DNA from: Acidobacteria bacterium AB60
GTDB taxonomy: Bacteria; Acidobacteriota; Terriglobia; Terriglobales; Acidobacteriaceae
Reading direction: 5' to 3'
Assembly (NCBI GenBank): GCA_008682415.1
Contig: VANK01000010.1
Location: 124,001-188,000 of the forward strand
DNA length: 64,000 nt
Shown: in pieces, positions 1 through 8,254 of the stretch
Layout: the number at the start of each line of letters is the position of its first letter
How positions within the stretch are numbered: position 1 is the stretch's first letter
Position numbers and translations under genes: made by a program
The notes under the pieces: model-generated
The model's database searches: none
The model's input: only the letters and a program-made list of their open reading frames with translations
Told to the model about the DNA's origin: nothing

Positions 1-292
1 GCAACCGGCAATCGTGCACCGCCGCGTTGGCGTGCTGCACCAGGCGCGGCAACAGGCCGTTCAGCAGCGTTCCGTGCTGCGCCTGCGCGAACTCCTCGGT
101 GATGATCTTGACGGCGGTGGCGGAGGCCACCTCTCCCAGGTCCGAGCCGCCGACGCCGTCCGCCACCGCGAACAGGTAGCCCAGCGCACGCGCCTCCTGG
201 CGCGACGAGGGGATAAACGATCCCATGAAATCTTCGTTATTGGTCCGAACTTTCCCCGGATCGGTCGCCTGACCGAACTGTATATCCAGCAT
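1..292 (-). CDS. PP2C-type Ser/Thr protein phosphatase (N-terminal part, runs off the window)
   Basis: The visible 97 residues are the start of a PP2C/Stp1-like metal-dependent phosphatase, which removes phosphate from Ser/Thr and is usually paired with Hanks-type kinases. Seen: the opening GQATDPGKVRTNNED block, where the Asp binds metal in this family, and LFAVADGVGGSDLGE, the second metal-binding Asp-Gly motif. The ATG at 292 sits a few residues ahead of the domain, as usual for the family. The C-terminal part lies before base 1, so no kinase partner can be seen. A strong terminator-like hairpin separates it from the APC permease upstream. Family assignment is firm; cellular target unknown. 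Confidence 0.85.
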   Translation of the reverse strand, partial: MLDIQFGQATDPGKVRTNNEDFMGSFIPSSRQEARALGYLFAVADGVGGSDLGEVASATAVKIITEEFAQAQHGTLLNGLLPRLVQHANAAVHDCRL

Positions 293-355
293 GGACGATG
301 CCGCCTGAAGATTATCTTGCCTGATGTTCTTTGAAAGTTCGGATGAGCATAGGTC

Positions 356-414
356 AAAAATGCCACCGGGTGGCCCCCTTCCGTCGCCGGTTAAGCGGGG
401 AAGGGAGCCACCCG
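356..414 (-). terminator. Rho-independent terminator after the APC permease
   Basis: Inverted repeat with 16-base arms (367-382 and 399-414, one mismatch) and a 16-base loop. On the minus strand it is followed by a run of five T (plus-strand A at 356-360). It lies 20 bases beyond the permease stop codon and before the phosphatase start, so it should separate the two transcripts. Confidence 0.75.
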
Positions 415-433
415 ATGTGAAGCAAACTTGAGG

Positions 434-2233
434 TTATTGAGAGACAGCGGCCTTCTTGTCCAGCAGGATGGCCTTGCCCTTCTTCTTCGAGCTCTTCATG
501 AAGTAGTAGGCGCCGTACAGGCCCCACAACCCGGAGATGGCCAGCGCCGTCAGCGGTTCCAGCTTGGTGCCCATGTTGAAGAACGGTCCAACCACGTACA
601 CCGCCATGCAGGTCAGGTTGGCCAGCAGCCCGAAGCCCGGAATCAGCGTGTGCAGCAGGAAGTTGTGATCCGGCCGGTTGTGGTACGCCACCATGCACAG
701 GAAGCAGCTCAACCCGTACAGGATGAAGGTGCCGAAGTTTGAAGTGAGCGTGATCGAAAGCAGTGAGTTCGGCAGCTTGGCCAGCGTGTCGTGCGGCAGG
801 TACCCGAAGCTCGAGAATATGTTGTGCGGGAGCGCTGCGATGGTGGCGTCTGTGGGCGCCGAGGCATCGGCGAACACCAGCGACACCGCCACGCATCCGA
901 TGACCGCGGAGATGGCCGCCAGCGTCCAGATGGCCCGGCGCGGGCTCAGCGACTCGGCGTGCAGCAGGCCGAAGTGCTCGGGAGCCTCATCGTCCTTGCC
1001 CATCGCGTAGGTCACGCGGGCGCCGGTGTTCATGCAGCTCAGCGTGGTTCCGATAAGAGCCAGGAACACCGTGAAAGCCTCGGTCAGCATGAAGTACTTG
1101 CCGTGGCCCTGGCCCAGCAGGTTGTCGCCGACGACGATCATCATGTCGCCGATCGGGGCCGCCGACCCCGCTGCGCTCTGCATGGTGTAGCCCGAGTTGA
1201 GGAAGTAGTTGGCTGCGAAGTACTCGAACAGGTAGCAGAGCAGGCCCTGGATCAGCAGCGACGCAATAACCGCGATCGGGATGTGCTTGGTCGGATTCTT
1301 CGCCTCGCCGCCCATTGCGGTCACCGATTCGAATCCCACCAGGATCAGGATGGCCACCGTCGCCTGGATGAAGACCCAGCTGACCTTGTGCACGCCCACC
1401 ACGGAACCGGCGGTGGGGTGGGTCAGGATGTTGCCGCTCGCATCGGTCGCCGGATAGTCGATGGTGAAGGGAACCGGCTTGCCGCTCTTATCCAGCTGCG
1501 GCGTGGGAACCCCGCTGGCATCGCGGACGATCGAGCCGTCCTTCGCCGTGGCGAACTGGTAGTTATAGGTCGAGAGCGACTGCCCGTCGTAGTTCAGGGC
1601 CGGAGCGCCTGCCGGATGGCTGGAGCGATAGCCCAGCGCCAGAACGCTGAACACCACCAGAGCCGAGATCTGCACGATGTTGATCGCCAGGTTCACGGCC
1701 GTTGACGCGCCCGCGCCCTTGGAGGCAATCCACGCCACAAAGAAAGAGAACACGATGGCAACCAACGCCATAAACAGCGGCCCGGGGTTCGAACCGCTCA
1801 GGAACGACGGAAACAGGAAGCCCACCACGTAGCCGACAAAGATGCCGGTGGTGGCGACCATCACCCCAGGATAGACCCAGTAGTACAGGTGCGAGCCCCA
1901 GCCCACGATGAACTTCGCGATACGCGCATATTTGAACGCGCCATCCTTCGAGAGCATCGCCTGCTCGGCGTAGTAGTAGCTCGATCCGGTACCCGGATAC
2001 AGCTTGGAAATTTCAGCGTAAGCCACGGCCGTGGCCAGACACAGCAGCAGCGCGGCAAAGATGCCCATCCACATCGCCGGAGCCGTGGAGGGCTGCCCGG
2101 CTACGCCTGTCGTCGCCTGAATGAAGAACGTGAGCCATAGGAACGCGCCGGGAGCAATAAGAGCCATCGCGTTGCTGGTCAACCCGGTCAGACCCAGTGT
2201 GGCCTGCATTTGCGGTGCTTTTGATTCTGCCAT
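434..2233 (-). CDS. APC-family amino acid permease
   Basis: A 599-residue integral membrane protein of the amino acid-polyamine-organocation superfamily, expected to import amino acids or a related organic cation across the inner membrane. Seen: the N-terminal block with GLTSNAMALIAPGAFLWLTF typical of APC helix 1, many hydrophobic segments (about 12-14), and a hydrophilic loop at about residues 225-285 that is longer than in most APC carriers. The ATG is preceded by AGGAG on the minus strand. It lies 174 bases downstream of the porin gene on the same strand, so outer- and inner-membrane uptake may be coordinated (inference). Substrate cannot be read from sequence. Confidence 0.88.
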   Translation of the reverse strand: MAESKAPQMQATLGLTGLTSNAMALIAPGAFLWLTFFIQATTGVAGQPSTAPAMWMGIFAALLLCLATAVAYAEISKLYPGTGSSYYYAEQAMLSKDGAFKYARIAKFIVGWGSHLYYWVYPGVMVATTGIFVGYVVGFLFPSFLSGSNPGPLFMALVAIVFSFFVAWIASKGAGASTAVNLAINIVQISALVVFSVLALGYRSSHPAGAPALNYDGQSLSTYNYQFATAKDGSIVRDASGVPTPQLDKSGKPVPFTIDYPATDASGNILTHPTAGSVVGVHKVSWVFIQATVAILILVGFESVTAMGGEAKNPTKHIPIAVIASLLIQGLLCYLFEYFAANYFLNSGYTMQSAAGSAAPIGDMMIVVGDNLLGQGHGKYFMLTEAFTVFLALIGTTLSCMNTGARVTYAMGKDDEAPEHFGLLHAESLSPRRAIWTLAAISAVIGCVAVSLVFADASAPTDATIAALPHNIFSSFGYLPHDTLAKLPNSLLSITLTSNFGTFILYGLSCFLCMVAYHNRPDHNFLLHTLIPGFGLLANLTCMAVYVVGPFFNMGTKLEPLTALAISGLWGLYGAYYFMKSSKKKGKAILLDKKAAVSQ

Positions 2234-2407
2234 CGAGGTTTCTCCTGGAGTGATGAATGGGTGGATCGCCTTCCGGATATTCCTCCGGATAGGTTTGGAC
2301 TGCTCGCCCCTTCGCGTGCCAAGGCGCCGTTGTTCGTGTGTCGTCTGAATCCTAGGGCCGCGGGGATAAGGATGAGATGAAGTTCCCTGATTCCCGCGGC
2401 CTGTTTC

Positions 2408-3589
2408 TTACCGGCTGGGGGAGATGACCGCGATCAGCCCGATCGTGAGCGTCGTCTGCCCGTCCGTCATGCCCGTCGCCCCGCGGTGGAAGAACTGCTG
2501 ATCGGACCAGTCGTGGCGGAACTCCGCGCGGCTCAACAGCCCCACCTTCCAGTGGTACTCATAGGTTGCCGTTGCTTCCTTCACCGTTTGCACGGTGCCT
2601 GTTGCGTAGCCCTGCTGATCATCGAAGAACTCGAGGCGGCCCGACAGGGCCATCTTCGGGGTCACCTGCTCGTGCGCGGCTGCCGCCAGACCCGTCCAGT
2701 ATGACTTGTTGCTGTCGCCCTGGCCATTCGACGTGGAATCGCGATTCGCGCCGAAGTCGAAGTTCACATACCAGTTGAACTTGCTGTTCGGCGTAAACAG
2801 CAGCGTGTTGTCAAACAGATTGCGGTACGCGTTCTGCCCCGGCGTGTTGGACGGACCGGTGTAGACGTTCAGGTTCCAGGTCACCTTGGGTTCCACCAGC
2901 GCGCTGGTAAAGCCCACCGTCACGCCGCCCGTGTCGTGGATGATGTTGTTCCATCCATTCACCAGCTGCACGCCCACGGTCTCCGTCTTGGTCACCGGCA
3001 TGGAGCTGCGCAGGCCCATGTGCCAGTAGGGAATGGCCCAGGCAAACAGGATGGACCGCGAGTAGTTCCAGTTGTCCTTGGCTTCAATCGTCTCCGCGCC
3101 GGCGGCCGTGACAAACTTGCCGGCGTCCAGCTCGAAGCCCTTCGCCTTGGGCGGCTTCACGCTCACGTATGCCTGTTCCACCCACTCCAGCTGGTTCTTG
3201 GCGTTGATCAGCTTGTTGGTGTCGCCATAGATGAAGTCGAAGTGCGCTCCCACCGGCGCGGGATCGTGATTCAGCGTCAGCTTCACTGCGCTCAGGCTCG
3301 GCTGATTGGCGTTGAAGTTGAAGTTGTACAGATCGTTCGACTCCCCGTTGGCAGCCCCCGTTGGATGGTTGTCGTTGAACGAGTAGTAGCCGTCCACGAA
3401 TCCTGTCACATCAAAGGGGCCAACACGCCACGGTTTGGGGGTGGGAGCCGCCGCATCGGCCGGTGCCGCCGCGGGTGCGGGGCTCGGCGCTGGCGCCGGC
3501 GCTGGAGTTTGCGTCTGGGCGGCAGCTGCCGTCGCCGCACAGACTGCGGCCACCACCACGAAGCTTCGGATCTCTGACCTCAAATCCAT
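2408..3589 (-). CDS. Outer-membrane beta-barrel porin (BBP2/OmpL-like)
   Basis: An exported protein of 393 residues with a signal peptide (charged start, then VVVAAVCAATAAAAQ), a Pro/Ala-rich linker, and a barrel domain beginning VGPFDVTGFVDGYYSFN. The alternating aromatic/polar strands, NWNYSRSILFAWAIPYWHMGLR segment halves and GVQLVNGWNN match the BBP2 putative porin family, which forms outer-membrane channels of poorly known specificity. The open frame extends upstream to a TTG at 3637, but the ATG at 3589 puts the signal peptide at the N-terminus, so it is preferred. The last residues end in a basic stretch rather than the usual terminal aromatic. Next downstream is the APC permease. Confidence 0.8.
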   Translation of the reverse strand: MDLRSEIRSFVVVAAVCAATAAAAQTQTPAPAPAPSPAPAAAPADAAAPTPKPWRVGPFDVTGFVDGYYSFNDNHPTGAANGESNDLYNFNFNANQPSLSAVKLTLNHDPAPVGAHFDFIYGDTNKLINAKNQLEWVEQAYVSVKPPKAKGFELDAGKFVTAAGAETIEAKDNWNYSRSILFAWAIPYWHMGLRSSMPVTKTETVGVQLVNGWNNIIHDTGGVTVGFTSALVEPKVTWNLNVYTGPSNTPGQNAYRNLFDNTLLFTPNSKFNWYVNFDFGANRDSTSNGQGDSNKSYWTGLAAAAHEQVTPKMALSGRLEFFDDQQGYATGTVQTVKEATATYEYHWKVGLLSRAEFRHDWSDQQFFHRGATGMTDGQTTLTIGLIAVISPSR

Positions 3590-4201
3590 CAGGGACACAC
3601 GCTTTCTCCGCCGTGCTATGCCCGGCGGGGTTATCAACGTTTTTTGAGAAATAGCTCTCCGGCCCGGTTATCTTTTCCGGCAGAGATGCAATATGAAAGT
3701 GCGCGGTGCCATCGCGAATCGCACTTGGGTCGTGCGTTCTTTCTTCTGCTTGCCAGCCACGCCGCGGAGCGCGCGCGTTCATGGCGTCTTAAGGTCCCCA
3801 GGCTCATTCCTTGCCTTGCCGAGGTTTGCCTGGGTGAATTGCGATGGCTTAAGTTCACCAACTTCTACGTAAGGAAGCAATGAGGAACCCGCGGCCAAAA
3901 AGCCACGCTCCGTAAGGACCGAATAAAGAATCTGTTAAAATTACCCCCAAGATTGTTTCCACACCTGACGGCCTTTTTCTCAAAGGCATTTCTGAACGTT
4001 TCATTCCGAGGGAAGCCGCAGACTACCCGGTCGGCTTCCAGGCAAACGCAGAAGGACGAATCGACATCTGGGATCAGACAGCGCGTTGCTGAAGTTAGGC
4101 CAATGCGCTGATTTCCCGAGGCTTAGTTTCAGCCTCGGCGTACGGGCATCTCCCTGGGAGCGGGTGACCGATTGGCAGGTTTGCATCCAGTGCGTGGCAT
4201 C
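3590..4201. other. Long divergent intergenic region, no gene recognised
   Basis: Separates the minus-strand porin from the plus-strand histidine kinase. No convincing coding frame was found. An AT-rich patch (around 3925-3960, including TTAAAATTA) is the most promoter-like part. No riboswitch or tRNA was recognised by eye. Confidence 0.5.
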
Positions 4202-5436
4202 ATGGGCGCCTTCCGCGCGCGCTCGCTCCCCCCTGTCCTGCGCCGCGCCTTCTACGCCACCCGCCGGTCCCAGCGCGAGCGCTCGGCCGCCTCCCTCATG
4301 GCCAACGTCCTCGAGTTCACCCGCCGCACCCTGCAGATGAACCTGGGGGAAAAGCCCGGCCCCGCCCTGGCCGACCACATCCACCGCCTCTTCGCCCTCG
4401 AGGCCGTGGCCATCTTCGACGCCGATCTCCAGGAGATCTACCAGGCCGGCGAGTGGAAGGTCGATCCCGGAGAGCTCGTCCAGAACGTCTACTACTTCGA
4501 GACCTCCAACGACGACCCCGGCACCGGGATCAGCCGCCGCGTCATCCGGCTCGGCGCGGTCCCCATCGGCAGCCTGGTGCTGCGCGGCGAAACCAGCCCC
4601 CTCATTAACAGCGTGCTCGCCTCCGTCGTCGCCATCACCTTCGACCGCTACCGCGCCACCGCCAATGAGACCCGCATCGAGGCGGACCGCCAGGCCGAGC
4701 AGATGCGCGCCGCCGTGCTCGACAACCTCGCCCACGCCTACAAGACGCCGCTCACGGCCATCCGCGCCGCCAGCAGCGGCCTCAAGGAGATGGGCCGCCT
4801 CTCGCCCGCCCAGGCGGACCTGGTCTCCCTGATCGATGAGCAGGCCAGCGTCCTCAACGACCTCACCAATCGCCTGCTCACCACCGCGCGCCTCGAATCG
4901 GGCTCTCCGGACCAGTCAGTCGCGGCCGTTCATCCCGAGCCGGTCGCCGCCGGGCCTCTCATTGATGAGGTGATCGTGGCCCTGGGTGAACGCTCCGCGC
5001 GCGCCGACATTCAGGTCGTCTTGCCCGACGAGCACCTCTCCGTCTTCTGCGATCGCGCTCTCATCTCCATGCTGCTCGCCCAGTACGTTGAGAACGCCTG
5101 CAAGTACTCCAACCCCGGCTCGCGGATCACCGTGCGCGCCGAGCGCTCCGGCGCCGAGGTGCTGTTCTCCGTGCACAGCATCGGTCCCGTCATCCCCCTC
5201 GCCGACCGGGAGCGCATCTTCGACCGCTACTACCGCTCTGCCAACTCCGCCACTCGCGCCGCCGGCACCGGCATCGGCCTCTCCATCGCCAAGCGCGCCG
5301 CTCTCGCCCACAACGGCTCTGTCTGGGTCGCCAGCGATGAGGCCGAAGGCACCACTTTTTTCGCCGCTCTCCCCGATCGCAATCTCTCTCTGACACGGCC
5401 CGTCGACAAGACGGCGAATATTCAAAGGAGCACTTC

Positions 5437-5440
<4 letters not shown>
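4202..5440 (+). CDS. Sensor histidine kinase, KdpD C-terminal-like
   Basis: A soluble-looking kinase of about 412 residues: an N-terminal GAF-like region, then a HisKA dimerisation box LAHAYKTPLTAI with the phospho-acceptor His near residue 178, an N-box VENACKYS, and a G-box GTGIGLSIAKRAALAHNGSVWV. It should autophosphorylate and pass phosphate to the response regulator whose ATG overlaps its stop (ATGA). The H-box and the GAF-plus-kinase layout resemble the C-terminal half of KdpD, but the universal-stress and transmembrane parts are absent, so the signal is probably cytoplasmic. The start is uncertain: the frame is open to a TTG at 4172, and a later ATG at 4298 is possible. Confidence 0.85.
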
Positions 5441-6228
<788 letters not shown>

Positions 6229-6260
6229 GATCTCACCTCGATCTCATGCGGATAGACGCA

Positions 6261-6448
6261 ACGGATCGAGGCCCGCAATGCCCAAGATCCCACGAAACCT
6301 GCGCCGCAGGCGCAAGGGATTGCGGCCCACAATGCGGTTTATGCGCAAAGATCCCACGAACAATGCGCCATAGTCGCGACGGATCAAGGCCCACAATGCG
6401 CTTTATGCCCAAAGATCCCACCAACCATGCGCCGTAGGCGCAAGGGAT
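6261..6448. repeat. Three tandem imperfect copies of a ~60-64 bp repeat
   Basis: Copies at 6261-6320, 6321-6384 and 6385-6448. Each carries GGCCC(A/G)CAATGC, then AAGATCCCAC, and ends in (G)GGAT. Copies 1 and 3 contain a perfect small inverted repeat TGCGCC-N3-GGCGCA; copy 2 has a degraded version. They lie just after the response regulator, in the 316-base gap (6229-6544) that holds no gene. Confidence 0.8.
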
Positions 6449-6453
6449 GTTAG

Positions 6454-6474
6454 CCCCGCGCTTTAAGCGTGGGG
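6454..6474. other. Stem-loop directly after the tandem repeat
   Basis: CCCCGCGCTT followed by a short turn and AAGCGTGGGG: nearly perfect 10-base arms (one G-T pair if transcribed). A second small hairpin (GTCCCGTAGGGAC) follows near 6510-6522. There is no clear T-tract, so it may belong to the repeat rather than act as a terminator. Confidence 0.5.
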
Positions 6475-6544
6475 TGAGCTGCCCCAAAGTTGAGGATCGG
6501 AGTCCCGTAGGGACGGCGCACTCCGCCGGATTCTTGCTCGCGGG

Positions 6545-6727
6545 CTAGCGTCGAAGCAAAGAGATCCCACCAAAGATCCCGGCAAATAGCAGCAGTGCCC
6601 AGAACAGGGGAGCACTGGCGAAATAGCCGCGATGGAGGGAAGCGCTCTGCCGGACCGCGATATCAAAGCGCGGTCCGTACAGGACGAGGCCCGCCAGAAC
6701 AAGTGAAGCGAAAGCCAACCATCTCAT
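6545..6727 (-). CDS. Small two-helix membrane protein, unknown function
   Basis: A 60-residue frame starting MRWLAFASLVLAGLVLYGP, with one hydrophobic segment near residues 2-18 and a second near 40-56, and a short basic end (LLRR). I do not recognise a family. It begins 8 bases after the stop of the secreted protein at 6736-7365 and is probably the last gene of the same transcript. The open frame extends further upstream, but that part overlaps the neighbour and looks non-coding. Moderate confidence that it is translated. Confidence 0.45.
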   Translation of the reverse strand: MRWLAFASLVLAGLVLYGPRFDIAVRQSASLHRGYFASAPLFWALLLFAGIFGGISLLRR

Positions 6728-6735
6728 CTCGGCTC

Positions 6736-7365
6736 CTATCGACACGGCATTGGCGCGGGCCATCCGTTGAAATAAGCGACGGGTCCGGCAGAAGCACACC
6801 ATCGATTGCCTTTCGCGTCCTTCCCCCTGAGCAGAAATTCTTCGGCCCATTTGTAACTTTGGCTGCCGTCATAGATCTGTGCCGGACAGGTGGCTTTGTC
6901 ATTTCCATTGGGACAGGAGAGGGTGTACTCGGTAAATCCATTGGGTTCGCTGGCAGCCCACGCAAAGGTGTTCAGTGCGACGCCCACACTTTCCGGCCAC
7001 GATATCGTCGACATCACGCAACCGCCACGTCCGTATGGATTGTCATAGTAGAAGGTTTCCGTAAAGGTCCAGGAATAATCGACTCCGGGCGTTGCGTTCG
7101 AAACCTGTTGCGTCACCGTCGCGGTGGTGGGATAAACCGTGGAGTCCGACGCGTACTGACCATTCAAGGTGCTGGAGATTGTCGCCTCTCTATCGCATCC
7201 CGAGATCCCCGGATCGCCGATAACCTGCGTGATAATCACTTCACAGTCGTTGTAGTCCGTGTCGCAATACTCGTCATTGTAATACGACTGTGAATGGGCC
7301 AAAACCGGCGAAACGCACGCCATTCCGAGAACCACAGCCAATTTAAGCACAACGCTCCTGCTCAT
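6736..7365 (-). CDS. Secreted Cys-containing protein, unknown function
   Basis: A 209-residue exported protein. Seen: a clear signal peptide (MSRSVVLKLAVVLGMACVSPVLAHSQ), then a mature part rich in Tyr, Asp, Thr and Ser, with about eight Cys that could form disulfides in the periplasm. An AGGAGGGT Shine-Dalgarno lies just before the ATG at 7365, which favours this start over the longer frame. I do not recognise a domain; the Thr/Ser-rich centre (STVYPTTATVTQQVS) is compatible with a beta-sandwich. It sits 40 bases after the upstream secreted gene and 8 bases before a small membrane protein, suggesting a three-gene transcript. Confidence 0.65.
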   Translation of the reverse strand: MSRSVVLKLAVVLGMACVSPVLAHSQSYYNDEYCDTDYNDCEVIITQVIGDPGISGCDREATISSTLNGQYASDSTVYPTTATVTQQVSNATPGVDYSWTFTETFYYDNPYGRGGCVMSTISWPESVGVALNTFAWAASEPNGFTEYTLSCPNGNDKATCPAQIYDGSQSYKWAEEFLLRGKDAKGNRWCASAGPVAYFNGWPAPMPCR

Positions 7366-7405
7366 TGATCCGACCCTCCTCTGCAGTACGGGATCGCCGC
7401 CAGTC

Positions 7406-7891
7406 TCATTCATGAACCACCATCCGGGATTTGGCTGCCTGGACATACTCCGCCAGCTTCGCCGCGCCCTCGGGAGAAAGTCCCTTCATCACGCGTCCGA
7501 GAGTCTCTTGAACGATTGCCTCGCGTTCCGACTTTGCGGTCGGCACATCGATGGAAGAACCGGGCTGGCCAAACTTTGTCTGCCACGCATCGTAGGAGGT
7601 CCCGAAAGAACTCATGATGCCTTTCGCCGCTGCCGCGTCCTCGTCTGATAAGCCAATATGCTTGAGGCGTGACGACTGGTTCTTGAGATCGTTCGCGCTT
7701 GGCGATCCCGGAACGCGCAAGCTGAGAAAGACGAGGCGGAAGGCTGTGCTATCCGGAATAAGTTGGGGCGTCGTCGCCCCATCGATCGTTCCCGGCGGCA
7801 GATCTGGTCTCTGGGCCTGGGACAGTGTCCCCGCCAGCATGATCGCCAATATCCACGTTGTGCCGAATAGAGACCGGCCCTGTAGAGACAT
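7406..7891 (-). CDS. Secreted helical protein, unknown function
   Basis: A 161-residue protein with signal peptide (FGTTWILAIMLAGTLSQAQ) and a mature part that looks mostly alpha-helical: SRLKHIGLSDEDAAAAKGIM, then SEREAIVQETLGRVMKGLSPEG. I do not recognise a named family. The start at 7891 is preceded by GAGAGGG on the minus strand and places the signal peptide correctly; the longer frame to 8068 is rejected. First gene of the probable three-gene cassette 7891-6545. Confidence 0.65.
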   Translation of the reverse strand: MSLQGRSLFGTTWILAIMLAGTLSQAQRPDLPPGTIDGATTPQLIPDSTAFRLVFLSLRVPGSPSANDLKNQSSRLKHIGLSDEDAAAAKGIMSSFGTSYDAWQTKFGQPGSSIDVPTAKSEREAIVQETLGRVMKGLSPEGAAKLAEYVQAAKSRMVVHE

Positions 7892-8095
7892 GAGTATTCC
7901 CTCTCCAAACTGAGATGAAAGACGAGTTTCCTGCCAGTTTTTTTGGACTGGTCCGACCAATCGGGGATTCACAGCAGAATGGGGAAGCGCTGCAACGAAG
8001 GCAACAATGTGGCCCATATTGAAGCAGCAACTGGGCAGGCGCATCCATCGAAGGATCGAGCAGGCCATTCATCTGCTCAATCAGGCACAACAGGC

Positions 8096-8154
8096 GGGTG
8101 CCCCATCCTAAACGCGCCTTTTGCGTTTAGGGTGGGATAGCACGAACCCCACCC
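8096..8154 (+). repeat. Dispersed hairpin repeat, copy A
   Basis: Begins GGGTGCCCC, then a hairpin with 9-base arms CCTAAACGC (8107-8115) and GCGTTTAGG (8123-8131), then GGGATAGCACGAACCCCACCC. The same flanks occur twice, inverted, at 13624-13685 and 13712-13772, but with a different stem sequence. It lies in the 363-base gap 7892-8254 between the exported-protein cassette and the AMP-ligase fusion; nothing else was recognised in that gap. Confidence 0.75.
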
Positions 8155-8254
8155 GGCCGTTCTGTTCACTAATCACTGTCCACTGGCCACTGCCCCGTCC
8201 CACTCCCCCAACCGCCGCGCCATCTCCCGTTGCTACCATCAACCTAGACACGCG

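Noticed and set aside
3435..3647. 70-residue plus-strand Ala/Gly-rich frame at the porin 5' end
   Set aside because: Antisense to the porin signal peptide and Pro/Ala linker; its low-complexity translation is explained by the GC-rich linker codons.
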